Shown here one piece after another: positions 1 to 7,509 of a stretch of 32,482 bases of DNA. The notes under the pieces are model-generated. The model was given only the letters and a program-made list of their open reading frames with translations. It made no database searches and was not told the DNA's origin. The DNA comes from Frankia sp. AgB1.9. Lineage in GTDB: Bacteria > Actinomycetota > Actinomycetes > Frankiales > Frankiaceae. The number at the start of each line of letters is the position of its first letter. Position 1 is the first letter of the stretch. Position numbers and translations under genes: made by a program. The stretch is from the NCBI RefSeq assembly GCF_016786355.1, contig NZ_JADWYX010000107.1, positions 1-32,482 of the forward strand. The letters are read 5' to 3'.

Positions 1-26
1 GCGCGGCGGGCGCCGGGGCCGCGCCG

Positions 27-47
27 CCCCCCCCCCCCCCCCCCCCC
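27..47. repeat. 21-nt poly-C homopolymer near the left edge
   Basis: An uninterrupted run of 21 C residues sits inside a 60-base stretch that is almost entirely G and C. Together with similar runs at the right edge, it suggests a contig end or a low-quality read-through, not a biological element. No gene can be placed in positions 1-91. Confidence 0.8.
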
Positions 48-91
48 GCCGCTGGCCGGCGCGGCCGTCCAGCGCCGCGCCGGAGCAGGCG

Positions 92-394
92 TCAGTCGAG
101 GGTCTCGACCGCCGCCTCCATGCCCGGCGGTAGCGCTCCCGTCGCGCGGACCCAGCCCGTGGCGGCGAGCCGCTCGGCGGCGAGCCGGCCCAAGGTGACC
201 GCGATGGCGGTGACCAGGGCCCACACCATCGCCTCGCGCCAGGTTGTGTCCGGGTGCGCCGGGTCCAGCCGCGGCTCGCCGCCGCGGACCTTCCGATAGG
301 CGAGGTCGACAGTCCTGGTTGCCGCGGCGCCACCCGCGGCGGTTGCCGCCCCTCCAACGATCTTCCAGCCGACCTTGGAAATCGGTCCAGCCAA
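92..394 (-). CDS. DUF4235 small membrane protein
   Basis: A small protein of unknown function of the DUF4235 family, common in actinobacteria and probably membrane-bound. An N-terminal hydrophobic Gly/Ala-rich segment follows a K-V-G-W-K motif. The middle carries the typical TWREA sequence, then a second hydrophobic helix (about residues 54-75), and the C-terminus has the ATGxLPPG ending seen in the family. I chose the TTG start at 394 (100 aa) because GAGGGG lies six bases upstream of it, whereas the ATG at 430 has no visible ribosome binding site; the ATG would give 112 aa. It is transcribed away from dut, and nothing here reveals its role. The family call rests on recalled sequence style and is moderately secure. 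Confidence 0.7.
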   Translation of the reverse strand: MAGPISKVGWKIVGGAATAAGGAAATRTVDLAYRKVRGGEPRLDPAHPDTTWREAMVWALVTAIAVTLGRLAAERLAATGWVRATGALPPGMEAAVETLD

Positions 395-681
395 CGCGCA
401 CCCCTCTGTGTCCGCAGCAGTGTCTGTCATCCGCTGTGCCCGTTCGCGGCGATTTCACCCGTCCGGCCGCGGACGGTGGCCACGCCGTCGCGGTACCTAC
501 CCAGCTGGTCACGCCCGTAGGGTCGCGGCCATCTCGTCACGGTCGTCTCGTCACGACCAGCCCGGCACCGTCAGGCCGTCATCGTCAGTTGGCCACGGTC
601 CTCCGGTCACGCCCAGCTGGTCACTGACCGCATCACCAGTATCGTCCCAGCCGCCGACCCCGACGTCCCCCAGGAGCCGCC
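395..681. other. Intergenic region between DUF4235 and dut
   Basis: This 287-base divergent gap must hold the promoters of the DUF4235 gene (minus strand) and dut (plus strand). I see a ribosome binding site AGGAG just before the dut ATG. I do not see a convincing -35/-10 pair, an RNA gene or a clear hairpin. Confidence 0.5.
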
Positions 682-1209
682 ATGACCGCTCTCGACCCCT
701 CCCCCGGCCTGGTGGCCGCGGCCGAGCTGGCCGACGGCGCCGGGCAGCCGACGGTCGACGTGCTGGTCCGACGGCTCGACCCCGGGCTTCCGCTGCCGGC
801 CTACGCGCAGCCGCTGGACGCCGGCGCCGACCTGGTGGCCGCCGCGGACGTGACGCTCGCCCCCGGGGAGCGCGCGGTCGTCGGCACCGGGATGAGCATC
901 GCGCTCCCGGCTGGGTATGCCGCCTTCGTGCATCCCCGTAGCGGGCTGGCCGCGCGGCACGGGCTCTCCGTGGTCAATGCACCCGGTACCGTCGATGCCG
1001 GCTACCGTGGAGAGATCAAAGTGATTCTCCTCAACACGGACCGGACCGAGCCGATCCGATTGTCCCGGGGCGACCGGATCGCCCAGCTCGTCGTGCAGCG
1101 GGTGGAGCACGCCGCCTTCCGCGAGGTCGACGAGCTGCCGGCATCGACACGTGGCGCCGGAGGCTTCGGGTCGACCGGAGGCTTCACGTCGGGTCACCCT
1201 GGTCGCTGA
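682..1209 (+). CDS. dut: dUTP diphosphatase (dUTPase)
   Basis: Hydrolyses dUTP to dUMP and diphosphate, keeping uracil out of DNA and feeding dTMP synthesis in the cytoplasm; a homotrimer in this family. All five trimeric dUTPase motifs are present in order: DAGADL (46-51), PRSGLA (85-90), GTVDAGYRGEI (102-112, with catalytic Asp105), RGDRIAQLV (129-137) and the Gly-rich C-terminal motif RGAGGFGSTG (157-166). At 175 aa it is slightly longer than typical actinobacterial enzymes because of about 20 extra N-terminal residues. The ATG at 682 is supported by AGGAG five bases upstream. It lies 162 bases ahead of a DUF3710 gene, an arrangement common in actinobacteria. Confidence 0.96.
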   Translation: MTALDPSPGLVAAAELADGAGQPTVDVLVRRLDPGLPLPAYAQPLDAGADLVAAADVTLAPGERAVVGTGMSIALPAGYAAFVHPRSGLAARHGLSVVNAPGTVDAGYRGEIKVILLNTDRTEPIRLSRGDRIAQLVVQRVEHAAFREVDELPASTRGAGGFGSTGGFTSGHPGR

Positions 1210-1371
1210 TCCGCGGGCCGGCTTCCCAGCGGCCCCGACGGGCCCCCGGGGCGTCACCCCGGCCCTGCCGAGGACCATCAGGCAGGGCACCCGGTGCGAT
1301 CGGTTCCACGGTGGATCCATGACCCGGGCTGACCGGCTCGGCTACCCAGGCACGGCAGGAAAGGAAAGGCC

Positions 1372-2100
1372 ATGGCATTCGGGCGCCGCCGCAGGCAGGA
1401 GGCCGACGAGGCCGCGTTCCACGACGACGAGCTGGAGTCCGGCGAGCACTTCACCGGCGAACCGGAGGGCCCCTACGACGTCACCAAGGCGCCGCGCGAC
1501 GACGTGCAGCGTCTGGACGTCGGTGCCCTGCGGGTGCCGGCGCTGGAGGGCGTCCAGATCCAGTTCCAGGTCGAGGAGGCCACCGGCCGGCCGATGAGCG
1601 TCGTCATCGCCGACGGCCAGAGCGCCATGGAGCTCGCCGTGTTCGCCGCGCCGAAGACCCGTGGCCTGTGGGAGGACGTCCGGGCCGAGATCGTCGAGCA
1701 GCTGGAGTCCACCGGCGGCGCGCCGCGGACGGTGGACGGCCGTCACGGCCGTGAGCTGGAGCTGGCGCTGCCGACCCCGGTGCCCGGGCAGCTCGTCCCC
1801 GGCCGGATGATCGGCGTCGACGGGCCGCGCTGGTTCGTGCGCGCCGTGATGACCGGGCCGGGCGCGATGGACCCGCGCGAGGCACCGCTGCTGGAGGAGA
1901 CGCTGCGCCGGCTGGTCGTCGTCCGCGGCGACGAGGCGATGCCCGTGCGCGACCCGCTGCCGCTGAAGCTGCCCAAGGAGGTCACCGACCACGTCGAGGG
2001 CGGCGAGGGGGACGACGACCCGCGGGGCACCGGCACCGACTCGACCTCCGGCCGCCCCCAGATGCCGGTTCCCGGCGCCCGCATCGCCGAGCTGCGTTGA
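1372..2100 (+). CDS. DUF3710 domain protein
   Basis: A 242-aa cytoplasmic protein of the DUF3710 family, whose molecular function is not known to me. It starts with a short basic stretch (FGRRRRQEADE), continues with an acidic linker, and has the conserved core from about residue 45 to 200, including a DVGALRVP-like segment and a GVDGPRWFVRAV segment. The C-terminal 40 residues are acidic and low-complexity. There is no signal peptide or membrane helix. The ATG at 1372 has GGAAAGG upstream. Location just downstream of dut on the same strand matches actinobacterial gene order and supports the family call; the two could be co-transcribed. It converges on the gamma-carbonic-anhydrase-like gene. 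Confidence 0.82.
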   Translation: MAFGRRRRQEADEAAFHDDELESGEHFTGEPEGPYDVTKAPRDDVQRLDVGALRVPALEGVQIQFQVEEATGRPMSVVIADGQSAMELAVFAAPKTRGLWEDVRAEIVEQLESTGGAPRTVDGRHGRELELALPTPVPGQLVPGRMIGVDGPRWFVRAVMTGPGAMDPREAPLLEETLRRLVVVRGDEAMPVRDPLPLKLPKEVTDHVEGGEGDDDPRGTGTDSTSGRPQMPVPGARIAELR

Positions 2101-2119
2101 CCCGAGGCGCGGGGCTGGC

Positions 2120-2151
2120 TCAGCCGTCCAGGCGGTCAGCCGTCCAGGCGG
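2120..2151. repeat. 16-bp perfect tandem duplication across a stop codon
   Basis: Positions 2120-2135 and 2136-2151 are identical 16-mers. The second copy includes the TGA stop of the minus-strand hexapeptide protein (2138-2136) and the codons just before it; the first copy lies beyond the stop. A slipped-strand duplication of the 3' end of that gene would explain it. Confidence 0.9.
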
Positions 2152-2657
2152 CGCAGCTCCGCGCGGAAGAGCTTGCCGTTCTCGACGTAGTGCTCGGCGG
2201 CCATGGCGATGCCCGCCGCGTTCGCCGCGCCCTCGCGGATCTTCGCCGGGACACCGAGCGCCATCGCGCCGGGCGGGACGACGCCGTTGTTGCTGACGAC
2301 CGCGCCCGCCCCGACGATCGCGCCGGTGCCGACCCTGGCGTTGTGCAGCACGATCGAGCCGGAGCCGATCAGGGCTCCGTTGTCCACCACGCAGCCCTCC
2401 AGGTGAGCCAGGTGGCCAACCACGCAGTCATCGCCCACGGTGGTCGGGTGCAGAGCCGTGGTGTGCACGACGGTGCCATCCTGGATCGAGGTCCGGGCGC
2501 CGATGATGATCGGCCCGGTGTCACCGCGTAGGACGGCCCGCGGCCAGATCGACGACTCGGGACCGATCGTCACCGACCCGATCACGGTCGCGTCCGGATG
2601 CACGTACGCCGACGGGTCGATGTCGGGAATCCGGTCCCCGAGCGCGTAGATAGCCAA
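2136..2657 (-). CDS. Gamma-carbonic-anhydrase-like hexapeptide-repeat protein
   Basis: A left-handed beta-helix protein of the gamma-carbonic anhydrase/YrdA group, 173 aa. Imperfect hexapeptide repeats run from about residue 20 to 135, followed by a C-terminal alpha helix. His65 and His82 fit two of the three zinc-ligand positions, but the position normally held by the third His, in the GHxxxLHG-type motif, is Glu87 (local sequence GHLAHLEGC); His85 is nearby. Carbonic anhydrase activity is therefore doubtful. I chose the TTG start at 2657 because GGAGG lies five bases upstream and the protein then begins at the usual place (MAIYALGD); longer upstream reading does not resemble the family. It follows valS on the same strand but is separated by 407 bases and a strong hairpin. 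Confidence 0.85.
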   Translation of the reverse strand: MAIYALGDRIPDIDPSAYVHPDATVIGSVTIGPESSIWPRAVLRGDTGPIIIGARTSIQDGTVVHTTALHPTTVGDDCVVGHLAHLEGCVVDNGALIGSGSIVLHNARVGTGAIVGAGAVVSNNGVVPPGAMALGVPAKIREGAANAAGIAMAAEHYVENGKLFRAELRRLDG

Positions 2658-3064
2658 GGCTGCCTCCAAGACCTGCCCCGGCCGCGGGCCACGGCACTGC
2701 CGCTGGCCGGCGCCCCGGCGGCGCGATTGCTGACGGTGAACTGCCAGAACCTGGCATCCCCGGTCATCTTCCCGCGAACGACGGTGCTGATGCCGCACTC
2801 GCCGCCCGGTTGCCCACCGCGACGCCGGTCACAGCGACCTGGCGCGTCGATCGCCCGAGGACTCTGATGGCCACAGCGCGACGGACCGGGAAGCCGGCCC
2901 GGCCCGGGCCGGCACACGCAGGCACGGCCCGGCGCTCGCGGCCACCGGAGCCCATGATCGCTAGTTCGGCCCTCTGGTGGTCGTGGAAATGCCGCATCCA
3001 CGACCACCAGAGGGCTCAAACGGCGATCAAGCACCGGCTACCGCTGCCCGCCGAGGGCGAGCGG
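2658..3064. other. 407-base intergenic region with hairpins
   Basis: No gene is supported here. It holds the large palindrome described separately at 2969-3015, and a second GC-rich hairpin of 9-bp arms (2893-2901 and 2905-2913) with a 3-base loop. The gamma-carbonic-anhydrase-like gene's promoter must lie in or before this region on the minus strand, but I cannot pinpoint it. Confidence 0.55.
2969..3015. repeat. Perfect 19-bp inverted repeat, 9-base loop
   Basis: Arms 2969-2987 and 2997-3015 are perfect reverse complements (GCCCTCTGGTGGTCGTGGA in the left arm). Farther out, GATCGC (2956-2961) is mirrored by GCGATC after the right arm (about 3022-3027), with a poorly matched 7-base spacer between. 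The hairpin lies 50 bases after the valS stop and could terminate valS transcription, though there is no U-tract. The length, the perfection and the flanking symmetry also fit a dispersed palindromic repeat element. Confidence 0.85.
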
Positions 3065-5743
3065 TCAGACCGCGGCGGGCTTGGGGGCCAGGTCGACGGC
3101 GACGGCGATCTCGCCGGAGCCCGAGACCAGCACCAGCTCGGCGATGCTGCCGGCGTTGCGCAGGTCACCGGCCACCGGTTCCAGCAGTGCCAGCACGTCC
3201 GGCTCGGCGGTGACCCGGCTCGACGCGACCTCGGCCTTCATCGACACCTTCGCCTCGGACTTGGCCCGCCGCACCGCCGACAGGACCGTGCCGACGATCT
3301 CCAGCTGGCGCGCGGGCGCGGACTCGGCCAGCTTGCGCAGCTCCGGGGCCTGCGGCCAGCGGGCACGGTGCACCGAGCCGGCCTGCCACCAGGACCAGAC
3401 CTCCTCGGTGACGAACGGCAGGCACGGCGCGAACAGCCGCAGCAGGGTCGAGAGCGCCACCGCCAGCGTCGCCTGCGCGGACGCGGCCCCGGCCTCCCCC
3501 GCCCCGCCGTAGGCCCGGCCCTTCACCAGCTCGACGTAGTCGTCACAGAACGTCCAGAAGAACGACTCGGTGACCTCTAGCGCGCGGGCGTAGTCGTAGC
3601 CGTCGAAGGCCGCCGTCGCCTGGTCGACCACGTCTGCCAGCGTCGCCAGCAGGGCCCGGTCGAGCGGCTCGGTCACCGCGGCCGCCGTCGCCTCGGCCGA
3701 CGCGTCCCCGACGGCGTGGCCGGCGAACACGGCGTCGGCCCCGGCCGGCCCACCGGCGGCCTGGTCCGAGCCGGCGGCGATCCCGAGCGCGAACCGGCTC
3801 GCGTTGAGGATCTTGATCGCCAGGCGGCGGCCGATCTTCATCTGGCCGACGTCGAACGCCGTGTCGGTGCCCGGCCGGCCGGAAGCCGCCCAGTACCGGA
3901 CCGCGTCGGAGCCGTGCTCCTCCAGCAGCCCCATCGGGGTGACGACGTTGCCCTTGGACTTCGACATCTTCTTGCGGTCCGGATCGAGGATCCACCCGGA
4001 GATCGCCGCGTCCGACCATGGCAGGCAGTCGTGCTCCTCGTGGCTGCGCACCACGGTCGAGAACAGCCAGGTACGGATGATCTCGTGCGCCTGCGGGCGC
4101 AGGTTCATCGGGAAGACCTTGGCGAACAGGTCCGGGTCGTCGATCCAGCCGGCGGCGATCTGCGGCGTCAGCGAGGACGTCGCCCAGGTGTCCATGACGT
4201 CCGGGTCGCCCTCGAACCCGCCGGGCACGCCACGCTGCTCGGCCGTGTAGCCGGGCGGGATGTCGGTCGACGGGTCGACCGGCAGGGTGGCCTCGGCCGC
4301 CACTATCGGAGCGTCATACCGCGGCTCGCCGTCGGCGTCCAGCGGGTACCAGAGCGGGAACGGCACGCCGAAGAACCGCTGCCGGGAGACCAGCCAGTCG
4401 CCGTTGAGGCCGTCGACCCAGTTCTCGTAGCGGACCCGCATGTGCTGCGGATGCCAGTTGAGCTGGCCGCCGCGTGCGCGCAGCGCTGCGCGCAGCTCCT
4501 CGTCACGGCCGCCGTTGCGCAGGTACCACTGCCGGGTGGAGACGATCTCCAGCGGCCGGTCGCCCTTCTCGTAGAACTTCACCGGGTGGCTGATCGGCCG
4601 CGGCTCGCCCTTGAGGGCGCCGGACTCGGTGAGCATCTCGACGATCCGGGTGCGTGCGCCGCCCACCGCCTTGCCGGCGAGCTCGGCGTACGCGGCCTTG
4701 CCCGCGTCACTGTCGATGGCCGCCGGTGGGTCGGCGAGCAGCCGGCCGTCGCGACCGATCACCGCGCGGGCCGGCAGGTTCAGCTCGCGCCACCAGATCA
4801 CGTCGGTGAGGTCACCGAACGTACAGATCATCGCGATGCCGGAGCCCTTCTCCGGGTCCGCGAGCCGGTGCGCGACGACGGGCACCTCGACGCCGAACAG
4901 CGGCGTGCGCACCGTCTTACCGAACAGCGCCTGGTAGCGGGCGTCCTCCGGGTGCGCGACCAGGGCGACGCAGGCCGCCAGCAGCTCCGGGCGGGTCGTC
5001 TCGATGATCACCTCGCCGTCGCCGGACGACTTCCCGAAGCCAAGCGTGTGGTACGCGCCGGGCCGCTCCCGGTCCTCCAACTCGGCCTGGGCCACGGCGG
5101 TGCGGAACGTGACGTCCCACAGCGTCGGCGCCTCGGACAGGTAGGCGTTGCCGCGGCCGAGGTTGTGCAGGAACGCCCGCTGGGCGACGGCCCGCGAGCG
5201 CGCGTCGATCGTCGCGTAGGTGTGCGTCCAGTCGACGGACAGGCCGAGGCGGCGCCAGAGGTCCTCGAACCCCTTCTCGTCCTCGATCGTCAGCTTCTCG
5301 CACAGCTCGACGAAGTTGCGCCGGCTGATCGGGACCTGGTCCTTGCCCGGCTTCGCCGGCGGGACGAACTCGGGGTCGTAGGAGACCGAGGGGTCACAGC
5401 GCACCCCGTAGTAGTTCTGCACCCGCCGTTCGGTCGGCAGGCCGTTGTCGTCGAACCCCATCGGGTAGAAGACCTCACGGCCGCGCATCCGCTGGTAGCG
5501 GGCGATCAGGTCCGTATGCGTGTACGAGAAGACGTGGCCGACGTGCAGCGAGCCGGACACGGTCGGCGGCGGCGTGTCGATCGAGTAGACCCGCTCGCGG
5601 TCGACCGTGCGGTCGAACCGGTACGTCTGCTCGTCCCGCCATACCGTCGACCAGCGACCCTCGACCCCGTCGAGACTCGGCTTCGCTGGGATGGCCCGGG
5701 CCGGCCGCACTGCCGTCGCCTGAGCTTCGTCTGGTGACCTCAC
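3065..5743 (-). CDS. valS: Valyl-tRNA synthetase, archaeal/Rickettsia-like subtype
   Basis: Charges tRNA-Val with valine; class I aminoacyl-tRNA synthetase, cytoplasmic, 892 aa. The ATP-binding HIGH motif appears as HVGH in the segment TVSGSLHVGHVFSYTH near the N-terminus, and the KMSKS motif is intact (KKMSKSKGNVVTP). The stretch MGFDDNGLPTERRVQN replaces the GTDHAGIATQ found in ordinary bacterial ValRS and matches the subtype seen in archaea and Rickettsia. The C-terminus ends with a short alpha/beta domain and lacks the long coiled-coil arm of ordinary bacterial ValRS. The ATG at 5743 gives a sensible N-terminus. It is transcribed divergently from the MbfA-like gene and followed by a large hairpin. 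I see no T-box leader. Confidence 0.96.
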   Translation of the reverse strand: MRSPDEAQATAVRPARAIPAKPSLDGVEGRWSTVWRDEQTYRFDRTVDRERVYSIDTPPPTVSGSLHVGHVFSYTHTDLIARYQRMRGREVFYPMGFDDNGLPTERRVQNYYGVRCDPSVSYDPEFVPPAKPGKDQVPISRRNFVELCEKLTIEDEKGFEDLWRRLGLSVDWTHTYATIDARSRAVAQRAFLHNLGRGNAYLSEAPTLWDVTFRTAVAQAELEDRERPGAYHTLGFGKSSGDGEVIIETTRPELLAACVALVAHPEDARYQALFGKTVRTPLFGVEVPVVAHRLADPEKGSGIAMICTFGDLTDVIWWRELNLPARAVIGRDGRLLADPPAAIDSDAGKAAYAELAGKAVGGARTRIVEMLTESGALKGEPRPISHPVKFYEKGDRPLEIVSTRQWYLRNGGRDEELRAALRARGGQLNWHPQHMRVRYENWVDGLNGDWLVSRQRFFGVPFPLWYPLDADGEPRYDAPIVAAEATLPVDPSTDIPPGYTAEQRGVPGGFEGDPDVMDTWATSSLTPQIAAGWIDDPDLFAKVFPMNLRPQAHEIIRTWLFSTVVRSHEEHDCLPWSDAAISGWILDPDRKKMSKSKGNVVTPMGLLEEHGSDAVRYWAASGRPGTDTAFDVGQMKIGRRLAIKILNASRFALGIAAGSDQAAGGPAGADAVFAGHAVGDASAEATAAAVTEPLDRALLATLADVVDQATAAFDGYDYARALEVTESFFWTFCDDYVELVKGRAYGGAGEAGAASAQATLAVALSTLLRLFAPCLPFVTEEVWSWWQAGSVHRARWPQAPELRKLAESAPARQLEIVGTVLSAVRRAKSEAKVSMKAEVASSRVTAEPDVLALLEPVAGDLRNAGSIAELVLVSGSGEIAVAVDLAPKPAAV

Positions 5744-5881
5744 GTAGCAAGTTTACGGGTGATCGCAAGCTGTTAATCAGCCGGTGCGCTGCTGGCGGTT
5801 GCCGCCACCTCGCCGTCCCGTCCGTCACTACGACGAAACAAAGATCTCGCGGGGCCCTGTCTGGATCTGCCCGAATGTCCC

Positions 5882-5887
5882 TAAAAT
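5882..5887 (+). promoter_or_regulatory. Possible -10 element of the MbfA-like gene
   Basis: TAAAAT fits the actinobacterial -10 consensus TANNNT and lies 65 bases before the chosen ATG. No good -35 is visible at the right spacing. I see no iron-box palindrome of the DtxR/IdeR type here, so any iron control is unproven. Confidence 0.3.
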
Positions 5888-5952
5888 CCCGCTCGGTGGG
5901 GGCAGAACGGCTCCGATGCGAGCGGGGCTCCGATACGAGGACGGTTCATCGG

Positions 5953-7482
5953 ATGACCGTCGGTGATGACCGTGACTGGTGGGCGGCCGTTCCGCCCCCT
6001 GCGCCCCAGGTCCAATTCCCTTCGGGCGGTGGGCCCGAGGCAGAGCCGTACATCTTCATCAACACACCGAGCGGGCCGATCGCGGTTCCGCACTCGGCAG
6101 CCCCAATGGAGGCGTGGGGGCAGTATTCCGGTCCGGCGGCGGGAACCGCACCGAGGCCGGCCGCTCCGCCCGACCCGAGCACGGGCCCGATCCGCCCGGA
6201 TGGATGGCCGTACGCCCAGGACTGGACGACGACGGCCGAGCCGGGACTCTTCCCGCCCGCCGCACAGCCTCCGACGGAGAGCGCGGACACGGCGTGGGAT
6301 GACGAGTGGGATGCCTTCGAAAGCGGTCGGTGGGGCCGCGGCCAGCGGGGCGATGGCCGGCGGGGCGACCCGGTGTCCTCGCGCGACCGCTTCCGGGTCT
6401 ACCTGACGTCCGAGCGCGAGTCCGCCGCTATGTACCGGGAACTCGCCGAGGTCAGCGACGGCCCGCGGGGCGAGGTGCTGCGCGAGCTCGCTGACGTGGA
6501 AGACCAGCACGCCGGTCACTGGGAAGACCACCTGCGCGCGCTCGGTGAGCCCGTTCCCTCCGCCCGTCGCCACCGGCGCAGCCTGCGGCTGCGCATCGTG
6601 ATCCTGTTGGCCCGTTGGTTCTCGCTGTCCGCCGTGCTGCCGATGCTGGAGGCCAGCGAGCTCGCCAGCGCGGGCCGTTACGACGATGAGATCGCAGCCG
6701 CCCCGGGCATGCGGCAACAGGAACGACACCACGCCCGGATGCTGGCCACGATGTCGGTGCGACAGGCGGCGGGCGGAGGGATCGGGGCGAGCGAGCGCTG
6801 GCACCGTGGCGACCGGTCCGGGGCGCTGCGGGCGGCCGTGTTCGGCGTCAACGACGGGCTGGTGTCGAACGCCGCGCTGGTACTCGGTTTCATCGGCTCC
6901 GGGGCGCCGAGCCGAGCGATCCTGCTGGCGGGGGTGGCCGGGCTGCTCGCGGGGGCGTTCTCGATGGGGGCCGGCGAGTTCGTGTCGGTGTCGAGCCAGC
7001 GGGAGATGTTCGCCGCCGAGATCCGCCGCGAGGAGGACGAGCTGCGCCACTTCCCCGCTGGGGAGGAACACGAGCTGGCGCTGCTCTACCAGGCGAAGGG
7101 GCTACCGAAGGAGCAGGCCGAGGAGACCGCGCGCAAGATCATGGCGAATCCCGAGACGGCGCTGGACACCCTCGCCCGAGAGGAACTGGGACTGGACCCG
7201 GACGAGCTGGGCTCGCCGTGGGCGACGGCGGCGGCGAGCGCGGCGTCGTTCACGGCTGGCGCTCTGGTGGTCGTGCTGCCGTTCCTGGTCGCGTCCGGCA
7301 CCGCGGCGGCAGTCACCGCGGTGCTGTTGACGGCTATCGCCCTGGCTGTCGTCGGCGGCGGCCTGAGCCTGCTGGCCGGCGACCCGCCTCGGCGCGGCGC
7401 CACTCGGCAACTGCTCGTCGGCGGGCTGGCCGCCGCGGCCGCGTTCGGCATCGGCGGTCTGCTCGGCATCAGCGGAGCCTGA
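5953..7482 (+). CDS. Ferritin-like/VIT1 fusion, MbfA-like iron (or Mn) transporter
   Basis: A 509-aa membrane protein with three parts. Residues 1-140 are Pro/Gly-rich and probably disordered. Residues 145-270 form a rubrerythrin-like ferritin domain with candidate di-iron ligands Glu156, Glu183 and His186 (EDQH), Glu257 and His260 (ERHH). Residues 290-509 form a VIT1/CCC1 domain with the signature GVNDGLVSNAALV (298-310), a GAFSMGAGEF segment (334-343), an acidic cytosolic loop and three C-terminal hydrophobic helices. Rhizobial MbfA has this same order and exports iron, so this protein may protect against iron or manganese overload. The long disordered N-terminus is unusual. The ATG at 5953 follows GAGGA by 11 bases; an upstream ATG at 5734 would overlap valS and add unrelated sequence. 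Confidence 0.87.
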   Translation: MTVGDDRDWWAAVPPPAPQVQFPSGGGPEAEPYIFINTPSGPIAVPHSAAPMEAWGQYSGPAAGTAPRPAAPPDPSTGPIRPDGWPYAQDWTTTAEPGLFPPAAQPPTESADTAWDDEWDAFESGRWGRGQRGDGRRGDPVSSRDRFRVYLTSERESAAMYRELAEVSDGPRGEVLRELADVEDQHAGHWEDHLRALGEPVPSARRHRRSLRLRIVILLARWFSLSAVLPMLEASELASAGRYDDEIAAAPGMRQQERHHARMLATMSVRQAAGGGIGASERWHRGDRSGALRAAVFGVNDGLVSNAALVLGFIGSGAPSRAILLAGVAGLLAGAFSMGAGEFVSVSSQREMFAAEIRREEDELRHFPAGEEHELALLYQAKGLPKEQAEETARKIMANPETALDTLAREELGLDPDELGSPWATAAASAASFTAGALVVVLPFLVASGTAAAVTAVLLTAIALAVVGGGLSLLAGDPPRRGATRQLLVGGLAAAAAFGIGGLLGISGA

Positions 7483-7485
7483 GCA

Positions 7486-7504
7486 GCCAGAGCAGCCCTC
7501 TGGC
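7486..7504. terminator. Short bidirectional hairpin between convergent genes
   Basis: GCCAGAG (7486-7492) pairs with CTCTGGC (7498-7504) around a 5-base loop. It sits four bases after the stop of the MbfA-like gene and six before the end of the convergent phosphatase gene, so it can serve both strands. There is no U-tract, as is usual in such GC-rich genomes. Confidence 0.6.
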
Positions 7505-7509
7505 GGTGA

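Noticed and set aside
3716..5737. A 673-codon open frame on the plus strand opposite valS
   Set aside because: It is the antisense of a clear valyl-tRNA synthetase with all motifs; open antisense frames are routine in DNA this GC-rich, and the product is low-complexity.
5744..5952. A T-box or iron-box control element upstream of valS or the MbfA-like gene
   Set aside because: No T-box antiterminator signature and no DtxR/IdeR-like 19-bp palindrome could be found in this short gap.
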